Shown here piece after piece: positions 19,501 through 29,037 of a stretch of 57,319 nucleotides of DNA (positions are counted from its first letter, which is position 1; each line of letters begins with the position of its first letter). The stretch is from Caulochytrium protostelioides (lineage: Eukaryota > Chytridiomycota > Caulochytriomycetes > Caulochytriales > Caulochytriaceae). The notes beneath the pieces were generated by a model. The model did no database searches. It was not told the origin of the DNA and was given only the letters and a program-made list of their open reading frames with translations. The stretch covers positions 1 through 57,319 of the forward strand of contig ML014233.1 in NCBI GenBank assembly GCA_003615045.1, written 5' to 3'. A program made the translations under genes and the position numbers.

Positions 19501-20514
19501 TGCACGCGGATCGTCATCTTCACGTCGTCGGCGAACCGCAACGGGCCCCATGATACCCAGCTCTGCGACGCGAACGCCATCTTTATCTACAAGATGATTG
19601 CCGAGCAGTGGCCGCACGTCTCGTACTGCATCGAGCTGGTGAATGCCGCCAACACCAAGTACTTCGCCCGGCTCGAGTCCGGTCCCGACCACCTCGCGGT
19701 CCAGTCGGTGCTCAGCAATGACGCGCTTTCGCTCGGCGACCGCCTCATGCTCTACCGCACGATCCGCGAAAAGCGGCTCCGCGCCGACGAAAACTTCTTC
19801 CACCAGCTCATCGAGTTCACCAAGGGCGAGGGCGTCGGCGGAATCCCCAGCCTGCGCCATTCTTCGAAGCAGCCGCCCGCCCCGCTCGGGAAGGGCGACT
19901 CGATGCCGCTGCTCATGCCGAACGATGTCGAGGCCACGGGCCTGGATGCGTCGCCACCGGGGGGCGCGCGGCCTGGGATGCGTGTCAAGACGGTATATGA
20001 CGACGGCCCGGGGTCGAAGCGGAGTCCCATCCACGTCCCGTCCGACGAGGACGAGGACGACGAGGACGAGGACCTGCGTGACGCTGACGACGACGGCGCC
20101 GCCGGCGGCAATGCGTACATCCGGCGGCTGCAGGACACCGCGGACATCAACGAGTCGGGTCTGTCGGCCGTGCCCGTCTATCACTTCAGTCCCGAATTCG
20201 CCGCCGGCTGCATCATCCCACACTCCTTCATGCACTCGCTGCTCGCGCAGACCTATTTCCGGCCGTACATCATCGACGTAGTCCGCGTGCTGTGCAGCTC
20301 GATCCGGCAGGTCCATCCGCCGCCGGATATGTGGGGCAGGACGTATGGCGATCTCGTGGTGCGTTGGTCCCTGCAGGGCGTGCTGCCCGTCGGGCTCTAC
20401 CGGCGCGCGCTGCGACAGTCCGAAGGCGAGTCGCCCTATGTGCATACGAACCCGCCCAAGGGCACGGTCATCTGCCGCACCGACTACGTCTATGTGCTCG
20501 TGTCTACCGTCTAG
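16546..20514 (+). CDS. Slo/BK-type RCK-domain potassium channel
   Basis: 1322-residue K+ channel alpha subunit. ATG at 16546 was chosen because the frame upstream only continues to a GTG; ATG 16615 is also possible. Order: an N-terminal S0-like helix (TIYSVILWSPFIL) followed by basic RYYYSRK, a linker, S1-S2-S3, an Arg-bearing S4 (LLRILRASRILRTYRLL), S5, and a P-loop with selectivity filter TIGFGD at residues 404-409. S6 is followed by two RCK regulatory domains: RCK1 ~460-640 (HVILTGSISYTAVIDF; LNCLVPGALTLV) and RCK2 ~900-1080 (HIILCGNTSARSIRHFV). An extra S0 plus paired RCKs is the Slo (BK) plan. An Asp/Glu-rich run (~1166-1184) after RCK2 is in the region of the BK calcium bowl but is not a clear match. 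The linker between RCKs is long (~120 residues) and Pro-rich. Calcium sensing is inferred. Confidence 0.93.
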   Translation: MMTSLVTSSSSPSTARASLSTAAMAPGATTTPLVADAVNGSTSTRTTIYSVILWSPFILIPACIVGVRITKLLYRYYYSRKSSQEGDEVGITDPLGELGRAIGVQSSSNKHTRRIRKEQLRLKRWAIKVKRDGGLTSSPMAKTPSGLSPMPPAAASAASPPASPQRSPAKPASYALYEAGISRPDVLNGNEDESADAPPPSAFDVFRQRTRSGWRENWSPEAMRKIISTTRFGRLWMVFQMALTVAAITNYIVLTYTIGNADRSHIEYLDAVIAICFLADYVLGIYVAQDRLAFYFSLGAMVDLVSSVPPLIYILISDALPYIWFLGLLRILRASRILRTYRLLSFSESEERRELTILALSFINFVFLSASIVNALETLHEESVPPSLTRWHDSLYYIMVTFSTIGFGDLTPSSSTSRLVVMVLIIIVIIWVPIQTGRLADIYKSSSPFQRAAYHVSSSNSHVILTGSISYTAVIDFCREYFYVDEEGHVVILTNSDPTLEIKKLLRHPFYRGRVVWLNGSPLSVTDLRRTKLDQATGVFLLNANESGGTEMMSGATEEEELQVTRGQDADILMQALIIKRSFPAVPLYAQVQDIRSQDLSAHCGCDRTLCVDEIKMALIALNCLVPGALTLVLNIVHTYKEDDAPPGIASTSWLKDYNAGASHQICTLRVPKSLVGSTFSQIVRAIYRAFDVLVFGISSPLEGKRLHINADPNQIVHSSDILFCFADGGDEVILRIGFYFQDLGYKPDSIAVDVAKTVQARLSSPAPSMRPPSISLPASPLAPIPAPLDLGPRGSPRSGSSGPPDAAKPPHAPPDTAPIPTYLGPGHQMEEPFPAPEMLPDSPVSEGPLSQADSSHSLASLIATGHMSPEHAAGHHHRRGVPGGRAQPSDGDAAAARKRGHIILCGNTSARSIRHFVMSMRQSIMESRDMPIVVLMEHPPAVAPEGQAHRGGTIWQDIVNFGGVTFLKGTPLKRTSLQQASIETCTRIVIFTSSANRNGPHDTQLCDANAIFIYKMIAEQWPHVSYCIELVNAANTKYFARLESGPDHLAVQSVLSNDALSLGDRLMLYRTIREKRLRADENFFHQLIEFTKGEGVGGIPSLRHSSKQPPAPLGKGDSMPLLMPNDVEATGLDASPPGGARPGMRVKTVYDDGPGSKRSPIHVPSDEDEDDEDEDLRDADDDGAAGGNAYIRRLQDTADINESGLSAVPVYHFSPEFAAGCIIPHSFMHSLLAQTYFRPYIIDVVRVLCSSIRQVHPPPDMWGRTYGDLVVRWSLQGVLPVGLYRRALRQSEGESPYVHTNPPKGTVICRTDYVYVLVSTV

Positions 20515-20607
20515 TCGCTTCCCACTCCCACCAGCGCGTGACGTTCGCATTCTCATCTATATTTTCTTACGAACATAGAGGCCTCCCTGGAGACGACCTG
20601 ACGAACG

Positions 20608-21330
20608 CCATGCCCGCCTGGGGGCACCCAGGCGTTCCCCACGGATGCCGGACGGCATTAAGTTTTTTGCCGGATGAGCTTGCCGACCAGTGGCTGCGGT
20701 GGGGCTTGCCAGGGATGCGGCACAGCGCTGTCGCTGTCTGACGGTTGAGGCCAGACAGCGTCGGATGTTCAATGCGGCATTGAGATTGCGACTCATAAAC
20801 TTGCAGTTGGTGGCTTCATACCTCTGCACACCTCGGGCCGCGGTCCCCTTGCGCCGGAATTGCTCGGACTTCAAGACTACATGCGTCTGGGCGTACACCC
20901 GAGTCCTCCTGACCCGGTCGACCGACGTCGACTCGGTCAGGTAGATGCCCGCCTGGGGCGCGCGAGAGATCGGCACGACGGGTCGGGTCCCGGGCTTGCA
21001 CCTTGGTCAGGATACGATTCGTCTCGGCATGCAGCTGGGTCGTCAGGAACTCGTCGACCAGGATGGCGCAGAAACGCTGGGCGTACGCCGTGTATGCTCG
21101 AGCCGTTGGAACGGCAATTTCGCCCTTGCCTCCGGGGACGAACTTGGAGGCGCCATAGGCGATGACCACCTGCTTCTTCTCCGTGACCTCCCCCTCGGCG
21201 ACGCGGTTCAAGAACTGGGCAAACACACGCTGTTTGCCCCCCGTACAGCCAGAAGCGCTGGCGTGCCCAGCGCGGCTCCAGGTACTCGGCACACAGCGGT
21301 TCGTACGTGGCGCTGCTTGCCTCCATACAG
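20608..21330 (-). pseudogene. Fanzor (TnpB-like RNA-guided nuclease) relic, copy B
   Basis: Read on the minus strand, this is the C-terminal third of a Fanzor protein spread over three frames. It runs from PRWARQRFWLYGG (~21270) through VVIAYGASKFVPGGKGE, PTARAYTAYAQRF and LVDEFLTTQLH to LTKVQARDP (~20980), then SRNLNAALNIRRC (20755-20790) and a tail. These match the RuvC-II-region, DEF.T and NAALNI motifs of the family. Frame breaks occur at a six-C run (21237-21242), between ~20950 and 20990, and at a one-base loss near 20720 relative to copy A, after which the true tail (VGKLIRQKT, then TAA) is in another frame. The Cys pairs of the TnpB zinc ribbon are absent. The N-terminal half, with the first RuvC Asp, is missing because the IQUB-like gene begins at 21398. 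It is therefore inactive. Its 3' ~175 bp are shared with copy A. Confidence 0.85.
20615..20634. repeat. 8-bp inverted repeat downstream of Fanzor relic B
   Basis: Arms cgcctggg (20615-20622) and cccaggcg (20627-20634) are perfect complements with a 4-nt loop. It occupies the same relative position as the hairpin at 2335-2356 beside copy A, within aligned but not identical sequence. Confidence 0.75.
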
Positions 21331-21397
21331 CCAGCTCAATACTCATTCTTCACAGATACAAGAAACATGAAAGGAAAAAATGCATGGTTTACACCAT

Positions 21398-23782
21398 CTA
21401 AGCACGGATGCCGAGCTGGGTCTTAAACGTTTTGGACATCTTGAGAAGCTCGGTAAAATGCTTACGCGCGAGGAGCTGCCGCTGCCGGACTTTCTCGAGG
21501 AAGCCGGCGCCATACACGGCGTCGGGTGAGACCTTCAGGTGCTCGGCGCCCTCACTGTACGTCAGCAGGACCGAGTTCCACGGCGAGAAGGGATGCTGCG
21601 AGTCCCAGCGCACGAGCGTCAGCGTGTTCATCGGACAGATGCCCGAGATGGCAGACGAGGAGGCCCAAATGTGCTCGACCAAGTAACGGATATCGTTCTC
21701 GTGGAGCATGCTGGCCAAAGCATCGCCCTGCGGCGACGCGCGCTCGCGCTCGAGCAGATCTTGCAGCATCGTCGCATACACCGCGTCGTCAGCACGCTGG
21801 ACGCCGATGTTCTCCTCGCGCGTGCACTCCTTGCACCGCCCCAGGTTCTGCTGTGTCGTCGACAGCGCAAAGTCCGTCGAGGCGCGGTAGTTTCCGCAAT
21901 TCTTGCACAGATAGACTTTGGCGCCAACGAGGGCGTGCAGGCGGTCTGGGTGCGTGCCGCTTGCGAGCCCGCCTTCTGTGAAGGCCATGAGCCCGCGCAG
22001 CGCGGGCTTGGAGTACCACACCGCGACGGGATTAAACTCGGGGTTCTCGATGAACTGCACCATCAGCTGGCGGAGCCGCGCCCGGCAGCCCTCGAGCGCG
22101 GCGGCGGGTCGGCCCCGGCGCATTTGGTCAGCCTCGCGGTCCACGAGGTCGACCATATCGCGGGTCAGGTTGCAATCGAACTCCTTGACCGTGTGCTTGA
22201 CGGTGAGCAGCAGCGAGAGCCGTTCGTCGATGGTGAGCTCGTTCGAGCCGAGCGCTTCGTAGATGGCGCGGAGCTCCTGGGCGCGGCGCACGGTCGGCGT
22301 CTCGATAGCGACCGAGACAATCTTGTTGTTCATCACCGGGACCTGGATCGTCCGCGGCGTCGACATCGCCTCGATCTTCTTGTCGATCACGCGCGCCTTG
22401 TGCTGCGTCGCCGCCGCCTGCTTCAGCGCTTCCATCTTGCACAGCAGGTCGGTTTGCTGGTTCGTCAGCGCCAGCAGCTCGGCCGTCAGCGCGTCCCCTG
22501 TATACGAGGCCTTGATGCGTTCCGTCTCGGCGCGGCGCCACAGCTCCAGCCCGTGGTAAAGAACATCAAAGTCGGCTTGGGTCCGAGGGTTCATCTTGGC
22601 CCGCCGCGCCTTTTCGGCGGCCCGACCCATCAGATACACGGCATGCTCGGCCTGGCGCTGCTGCTCCTGCAGGAGCACGTCGCGCTTGTGGCGCAAAAAC
22701 CGGACAAGTCGCTTTGCGTAGATCACGCGCACCCAGCACTGCAGCGTGATGACTGCAGCGACCTTCTGCGCGTGCCGCTCGTCTGCCGTGATGTAAGGGC
22801 GCGCCACCAGCACCTTGTCGCCCTCGGGTGAGACATAACATCCCGTCTTGGTCATTTGTGTCCCAGACTCGGTGACGGTCTGCGAAGTGCGGTTGTGGAT
22901 AAAAACCGTCTGCGCGTCGCGATGGAAGTGCTCTTTGCGGGCCATGGCCTTCAAATCGTACGCCGTCAGCGTCTGCGTCTGCGCGTGGTAGTACCGGTTT
23001 CGACGGGAGCGGAAGCCGCCCAGGTAGGCCTTGTTCTGCCAGGTCTGCAGGTCGGCGATCACGGCAGCGTGGGGGTCCCGCCGCGCCGGGAGCCCGTCGG
23101 CAGCGGGCGCCGCGCCTGCCGGGGCCGAGCCCTGTCGCGACGACGACGACGACGACGACGCCGACGCCATCCGCGGTGCTTCGGTCCCGGCCTCCGCCAT
23201 CGACGGCCGCTCCTGCGGCATGGCCTCGCTCGCTGCTGGCATGGCCGATGCGGATACGGCACGCGAGGACGTGGGACCTTCGACCTGGTCGGTGTGGCCG
23301 GTATGGTCGGCGCGACCCTGATCGAGCGCGTCGCCCAGCTTGACAAGCGTTGCATGGAGCGCCGACGCAGGCGCGACGGCGTCGCTCTCCGGAAGGGCCT
23401 CGAGCGCCGTGTCGGCAGAGGCGGGGACCGCGGGGACTGCGTCGGCCGCGACGGAGCTCGCGCCGAGCGCGACGGGGTCTTCCCAGTCAGCGTCCGCGTT
23501 GTGCGCCTCGGTGCCAGCCGTCGGGTCGGCGCCCGCCGTTGGGTCGTCGGCGCCGACGCTGGTGGATGAGGATGAGGCGGGCCGCGAGGCCGTGGCGACA
23601 GGAGCGGAGGCCGAAGGCGCCGCGAGCGCGCCGGTGCTCTTGCCGTCCGTCATCGGTGCTGCAGAGGCTTGGCGCGACGGCATCGCCGTAAGACTGCTGC
23701 GCGAGACCGCGGCGGCGGCAGCGTCCTCGATGGCGGCGGCGGCCTCCTCGGTGGGGGCGGTCGTCTCGTCGGCCGAGAGCAT
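21398..23782 (-). CDS. IQUB: IQUB-like flagellar protein (IQ motif, IQUB C-terminal domain)
   Basis: 794 residues, resembling animal IQUB, a radial-spoke-associated protein of motile cilia and flagella. Residues 1-~235 are Ala/Ser/Pro/Asp-rich with no visible ubiquitin-like fold. The conserved part begins at ~240: KAYLGGFRSRR, YYHAQTQT, FHRDAQTVFI, then TQMTKTGCYVS. An IQ-type calmodulin-binding helix follows at ~335-355 (AVITLQCWVRVIYAKR), then coiled coil, a CxxC...CxxC ribbon at ~624-653 (CKNCGNY and RCKEC), and the terminal block YLVEHIWASSSAIS with LVRWD and SPWNSVLLT. The order matches IQUB as I recall it. The N-terminal UBL seen in animals is not recognisable here. It implies a flagellated zoospore stage and agrees with the CEP131-like gene at 37.2 kb. 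Confidence 0.88.
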   Translation of the reverse strand: MLSADETTAPTEEAAAAIEDAAAAAVSRSSLTAMPSRQASAAPMTDGKSTGALAAPSASAPVATASRPASSSSTSVGADDPTAGADPTAGTEAHNADADWEDPVALGASSVAADAVPAVPASADTALEALPESDAVAPASALHATLVKLGDALDQGRADHTGHTDQVEGPTSSRAVSASAMPAASEAMPQERPSMAEAGTEAPRMASASSSSSSSRQGSAPAGAAPAADGLPARRDPHAAVIADLQTWQNKAYLGGFRSRRNRYYHAQTQTLTAYDLKAMARKEHFHRDAQTVFIHNRTSQTVTESGTQMTKTGCYVSPEGDKVLVARPYITADERHAQKVAAVITLQCWVRVIYAKRLVRFLRHKRDVLLQEQQRQAEHAVYLMGRAAEKARRAKMNPRTQADFDVLYHGLELWRRAETERIKASYTGDALTAELLALTNQQTDLLCKMEALKQAAATQHKARVIDKKIEAMSTPRTIQVPVMNNKIVSVAIETPTVRRAQELRAIYEALGSNELTIDERLSLLLTVKHTVKEFDCNLTRDMVDLVDREADQMRRGRPAAALEGCRARLRQLMVQFIENPEFNPVAVWYSKPALRGLMAFTEGGLASGTHPDRLHALVGAKVYLCKNCGNYRASTDFALSTTQQNLGRCKECTREENIGVQRADDAVYATMLQDLLERERASPQGDALASMLHENDIRYLVEHIWASSSAISGICPMNTLTLVRWDSQHPFSPWNSVLLTYSEGAEHLKVSPDAVYGAGFLEKVRQRQLLARKHFTELLKMSKTFKTQLGIRA

Positions 23783-26323
23783 CGTGGGCCGCGTGGTGAT
23801 GAGACAGTGAGAGGTCTTCGCCGGTCGCGGCGCGCCGGCAAGCTCCGTCTAGGGGGACGACGCAGAAGAGGTCACAGAGAGGCGGCTGGGTGGGACGCAA
23901 GCATGCATCGCACGGATCAGGTGGCGTCAGACGACGGGGACAATATCCATGCACCGGATCGGCAATGCCAACCATGCGGCTTAAAAGGGTCTCATGGCGC
24001 GGCATGGATCTTCGTCTTAATGGTGTGTCATGGCAACGACGGGTTCATAACACTCTCTAGCCGAATATGATACGCATGCTCGTGGATCACAGAAGCCTCG
24101 TGATGGTCGCTTCCTGACTAGTATCGGCCGTGTGCTCGAGAGGGAAAACTCCGCAGGTCCGCCCCGATCGCCGCCGCCCTGCCGATCTCAGGGCTTGGCC
24201 CTAGGGGATGGGGCGAGAAGGGTCGATTTCTCCGCCCGGGCTCGGCCCGGCCCCGCCGCGACGCGACGCGAAGTCGAAACGCGGCCGAAGCCGGACCCGG
24301 ACACGAGATCCATCAGTGTTGTGGCGATGGCATGTGTGGCCAAAACGCGATTCGCCAGCTGCATAACACGCGGCTGGTCCCGATGCATGCGTGCCTGATT
24401 CCTCACCTGGGGCCTATCTCATGTCATTCGGCGTGGCTCAGACCCTCCTCAAGCCGTCTTGCGGCGTAAGCCACGTGCGAAAGACTCGACGTTGCATTGG
24501 TCGACCGGATACCTGGCTGCTGAGACGATCTCGATCTTTGCCTAGCCCAACATGATGGGGTGCCGTCTTTCCGACGCGGGGGAACCACGAAAAAAAAAAA
24601 AGACGAAAGCTTATGGCCCCTCCCTCGGTGGGCGATACTCGTTTCCGATGATGGACAGCCGGCACTGATCATGATCGTCCTGGTCTCTTGACCACCCTCG
24701 GTATGACGTCGCCATTGACAAAGAAGTCATTCTCCATCTCATGATCCCATGGAGCCATGACTCGTCATCCAGGATGCATGCTCTTCACACGTGGCTGCCG
24801 TCCTGCAACCAGCATCACCGTGACCGTTCGATCGCTGAAAGCAAGGGGAGCGATGGACGTGTCCAGCAGAACGCCAGACGAGGGCCCCATCTCTGGGTGC
24901 GCCTTCAGCCGGCGAACAAAGGACATTAACGCATGAATCGCCCCTGCATCTCGATGCTTGCGTCTGGTGGCGACAGACGCCGCCAACACGTCGTGATGGG
25001 GCATCTCTGGTCATGCCCACCCGCAGGGCCACACACAGGCTGACACACAGGTTGGCACGCAGGCCTTCCTCGCCCGGTGGCCGTTGTGCCCGGCAGGGGT
25101 GCCTTGCTCGCGCATGCGCCGGGTTTCAGGTGCCGAGCCTGATTCATTGCATGCCCCACGGTGAAAAATCACGCCTTTGGCCTCCCCCCTCTTCCCCACG
25201 GCCGCCCCTTTACTGCTGAGGCAGGGCAGGGACCGGCCGGGAGCACCACAGCCCTGCGGGCGCAGGCGGGGTCGCGGCATGCCATGTCGATGGATCGATG
25301 GATCGACGAATCGATAGGATAGGATAGGCTGGGATGGCAGGATACGGAAGGGGGTGTCCCTGCCCCAGCGCATGGTCCCCGCCGAACGCTCCGAGACAAC
25401 GCGGAAACCCTTCACCGTCGCTGCCTGGGTTCGCCGGGTCGGAGAGGTCGTGCCATGCCGGTCTCAGACTGAAGCGCTAGCTTGTGCGTGCGCCCGGGAG
25501 CTTCGCTGGCCACGAGGGGGCATCAGCGACGAGGCGTGGCAGGCGTGCTGACATGCTTAGCCCATTCAGCAGGGCCAGCAGGTTCGCCGGGATCGGCGCG
25601 TGGCTGGAGGCGCTGGCGCTGCCGCCCTTTTCACCTGGCCGCGGTGAATCGACGCTGAATTTTTTTTTGATGTGTCTGGTCCAGGACGCTGCCTTGAGCC
25701 AAGAGCGCATGCATTGCGTCGCGTCGCGTTGCCAGGGAGGGTGGCGGAGCACGAGTGAATTAGCGTCCGGTCATGCAAACGGCGCATAGACGCACCACCA
25801 CTCGTGCTTCCTATGCATGCTGGTCTTCCATCGTTGCTCCACGTTGTCATGGGCCCATGGCAGACGCATCGGTGGAAGCAGGGAGGGGGGAGGCCATTTG
25901 GCGCAGATCCGTCCTCATTCCATGCCGCTTGTCACACATCCGTGTGAACCCGTACGCGTCGCACGGCGCTTGTCGCTTCGTATGGTGCACGTTGAGTTTG
26001 CGGTAGGCGTTGCCATCGAGCGACTGACATTATACGCCCCGCTGCTGATTTATTCCTTTTGGCTGCTTTGCTCGCCTTTCCTTGGAGGTTGCTTGGGTTC
26101 CTTCCCGCTCGTTGCGGTGTGGGCCGATCCCTGCTGTTGACCTCACGCGCCGCGTCGTGGCTGCCCTCGCGCCGCCGCCGCTGGCTCTCCGTCTTGCCCG
26201 CCTCGCGGCATCCACCAGACTCGCGATTCGGGGGGGTGCCGCCTCGCGTTGGCTTAGCCGCCTCCCGTCGACGCGCTCTCGCTCCTGATCGCGTGCGCCT
26301 CCGCAGGATCCCCACGACGTCGC

Positions 26324-26355
<32 letters not shown>

Positions 26356-27360
26356 CCGACGTCTTCTCTTTTGTCTTTTGCCCATCGCATCTGCCGTCGC
26401 ATCTGCCGTCGCATCTGCCGGCGCATCCGCATGCGTTCTGCAGTCGCACCCGTACCCGCATTGGCTGTCGCCGTCGCCGTCGCCGTCGCCATCGCATCGC
26501 ACTTGCGCGCCCGCCCGCCAACGAGCATCGCCACGGACCCGCATCGTTGTCGTCTCTTGCTGCGGCTGCCACGACTGTGGGGGCGTTGTCGCATCGCTGT
26601 CGTCTCGCAGCGGCTCGCATTGATCCGGAGCGCGCGCTATCGCTAGTGCTCATCGGATCGCATCGCTATTGACCCCCAATCATCCGCCATCGCCATCGCG
26701 CTCGTATCGTCGTCACCATCGCGCTCGTATCGCCGTATCCGTCCCACGGTGCCTCCGACATTCGCCTCGCGTATGCCTGGCACCGACACACTCTTTTTCA
26801 TACCTCTTGCCGCCCTCTGTTCTGTTCCGTCCCGGCGCCGTTCGATGCGCGATTCCTCCAACCCGATACCTTGAGCCGACCTTGATTGCTCCCTCGTCTT
26901 TCTCTTCGTCTGCCCCCTTTCCCCTCTTCTCGCCTTCGACGCTTTTCTCTATTTTTTTTTTTTCGTTGAAATTCCACGGTACGACGGTCGCGCGTGGTTC
27001 GCACCGACAGACCACCCTTTGTTCTTGGCTTGGTCCCCGTCGCCACGTGCCTTCCCACGTCTCCCCCCCACGACGCGCTGCTGCCGCCCGTTCCCCCTAG
27101 CGACTGCTGCTATCGCTGCTGATATCACTGCTGCTACCGCTACCGCTACCGCTACCGCTGTGAGTGTGAGCGTGTGAGCGCGTGAGTGTGTGAGCGCGTG
27201 AGTGCTGTGGCCACATCTGCTGCCGTCGCCGTCGCCGTCGCCACTGCCGTCGCTACCATCGCCGCCGCCGTCGCTGCCTTACGCGCGCCGCGGTTGTCTC
27301 GGATCGCGCGTTCCCCGATCGGTTTCCAGATCTCACCCTGCCGAGATCGCCGTCGCCGTC
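23783..27360. other. 3.6-kb gene-poor region upstream of IQUB-like and PKA-R genes
   Basis: Divergent spacer. The 24.0-26.0 kb part has lower GC, short palindromic or ATGC-rich patches and GATGGATCGATG/GGATA-type short repeats near 25285-25330, and only short frames. From ~26.0 kb to 27.36 kb the plus strand becomes pyrimidine-rich with CGTCGC/ATCGCC simple repeats, fitting promoter and 5' UTR of the PKA regulatory subunit. No gene supported. Confidence 0.5.
26386..26427. repeat. 12-bp tandem repeat
   Basis: Units of cgcatctgccgt at 26386 and 26398 and a variant at 26410, then a decayed unit. It lies in the pyrimidine-rich region ahead of the PKA-R gene. Confidence 0.7.
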
Positions 27361-29037
27361 ATGCAGCGCCAGGCCAGCCCCGCGCCGCCGTCGCCATCTG
27401 CGCCGCCGGGATTCACGATCCCCAGCGCCTTCCCCGACGTGTTGAAGGACCTCAACCGCGAGGTCTTGAGGTCCCAGCCGGCGGACCTGCTCCAGTTCTG
27501 CGCCAACTACTTCCAGCGCCGGCTTGAGCAGGAGCGCTTGGCCCACCGCCAGGCCCTCGGCCACAGCGGGGACGCCCACGCCGCCGCGACCGCCACCACC
27601 GTCGCATCAGCGCCCCACGCCCCGTCGGCGCGGCCCGACGCCACCACGTCGTCCACGGCCGCGGCGTTTGCGCCCGCACCGGCCGCGCCGCCGCCACCCG
27701 CCAATCCGTTCGCGGCGCCCCAGGAGGCCCGCCTTGGCCCCGACGACCGCGCCGAACCCATTATGGATCCCTTCGCGGGACCTTCGCCGTTTGCGGCACC
27801 CGCCGCCGCGGGCAGCAGCACCGGTGGCCCGCAGCCTGCTTCGCCCTCGCATCGTGACGCGTCCTTGCCGTCCGGCTCGCAACCGCCGCACTCGTCCGAC
27901 TTGCAACAGCAGCAGCAGCAGCAGTCGCAGCAGCAGCAGCGGCAGCAGCAGCAGAATCACCAGCTGACGACGTCGGCGTTCAGTCTCCAGGCGAGCACGG
28001 AGCCATTGCCATCCGACCCGGAGTCGGATGCGCCGGAAGACAACAACCATGACGACGACGACGAAGACGACGACGACGACGACGACGAAGATGATGATCT
28101 GGAGGACACGGCTCCCGCGATGGTCGCGCCGCAGCCGTCGGCCTACAACCGCGGCCGCCGCACGTCCGTGTCGGCCGAGTCGATGGCGCCCACGCTCGAC
28201 AAGGACTTCGTCAAGATTGTGATTCCGAAATCCGACGAGCACAAGCAGCGCATCAAGGCCGCGATCCAGAGCAATTTCCTCTTCCGCTCGCTCGACGAGG
28301 AGCAGTATACCGATGTCGTCAATGCGATGGCCGAGAAGCGCTTTGCCGCAGGCGACGATGTCATCCTGCAGGGCGGCATCGGTGACTACTTCTACGTGGT
28401 CGAGACCGGCACACTGGACGTCTTCGTGGCGCGCCACGTCGATGGCCAGACGCAGCAGATCAAGGTCACCGACTACGGGCCCGGCGGGTCCTTCGGCGAG
28501 CTGGCTCTCATGTACAACGCGCCGCGTGCCGCCACCGTGCGCTGTACCTCCGACTGCGTGCTGTGGGCCCTAGACCGCGTCACCTTCCGCCGCATCTTGA
28601 TGGAGAATACCTCGCGCAAGCGCCGCATGTACGAGGGCTTCCTTGAGGAGGTGCCGCTGCTCGTGAGCCTCGAACCCTACGAGCGCCATAAGATCGCGGA
28701 TGCCCTTGAGTCGGTGGTGTTCAGTCCCGGCGACGTCGTGATCAAGCAGGGCGACATCGGCGATGCGTTCTACATCGTCGAGTCGGGCGAGGCAACCGTC
28801 AGCGCCCTCGACGATTCGGGCAAGCTGCACCAGCTGACCACCTACCACAAGGGTGACTACTTTGGCGAGCTCGCGCTGCTTTATGACGACCCGCGCCGCG
28901 CCTCCGTCACCGCCGCCACGCGGCTCAAGTGCGCCACGCTTAACAAAAAGGCCTTCGTGCGCCTGCTGGGGCCCGTCGTCGATATTATCCGCCGCAACGC
29001 CGACAACTATAAGGCCATTACCGCCGACTCAAGCTGA
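27361..29037 (+). CDS. PKAR: cAMP-dependent protein kinase regulatory subunit
   Basis: 558 residues. It binds and inhibits the PKA catalytic subunit until cAMP binds. Start is the ATG of MQRQASPAPPS; the upstream in-frame extension is Pro/Ser repeat. A dimerisation/docking helix pair is at ~17-66 (FTIPSAFPDVLKDL; LLQFCANYFQRRL). A long disordered linker follows, with an interrupted polyQ (~181-199) and an Asp/Glu run. The substrate-like inhibitor site RRTSV is at 266-270, with a phosphorylatable Ser269 (RII-like). Two cyclic-nucleotide-binding domains follow, with phosphate-binding cassettes FGELALMYNAPRAATV (~378) and FGELALLYDDPRRASV (~501); both keep the Glu and Arg that contact cAMP. The linker makes it longer than yeast Bcy1 (~416). 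It stands alone, with ~1.5 kb to the next gene. Confidence 0.97.
   Translation: MQRQASPAPPSPSAPPGFTIPSAFPDVLKDLNREVLRSQPADLLQFCANYFQRRLEQERLAHRQALGHSGDAHAAATATTVASAPHAPSARPDATTSSTAAAFAPAPAAPPPPANPFAAPQEARLGPDDRAEPIMDPFAGPSPFAAPAAAGSSTGGPQPASPSHRDASLPSGSQPPHSSDLQQQQQQQSQQQQRQQQQNHQLTTSAFSLQASTEPLPSDPESDAPEDNNHDDDDEDDDDDDDEDDDLEDTAPAMVAPQPSAYNRGRRTSVSAESMAPTLDKDFVKIVIPKSDEHKQRIKAAIQSNFLFRSLDEEQYTDVVNAMAEKRFAAGDDVILQGGIGDYFYVVETGTLDVFVARHVDGQTQQIKVTDYGPGGSFGELALMYNAPRAATVRCTSDCVLWALDRVTFRRILMENTSRKRRMYEGFLEEVPLLVSLEPYERHKIADALESVVFSPGDVVIKQGDIGDAFYIVESGEATVSALDDSGKLHQLTTYHKGDYFGELALLYDDPRRASVTAATRLKCATLNKKAFVRLLGPVVDIIRRNADNYKAITADSS

Noticed and set aside
18400-20556. 718-codon minus-strand frame
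   Set aside because: Antisense shadow of the Slo-type channel, with no family features.
26059-26646. 195-codon plus-strand frame
   Set aside because: Made of Arg/Pro/Val/Ala runs from trinucleotide repeats in a pyrimidine-rich leader; no ordered segment.
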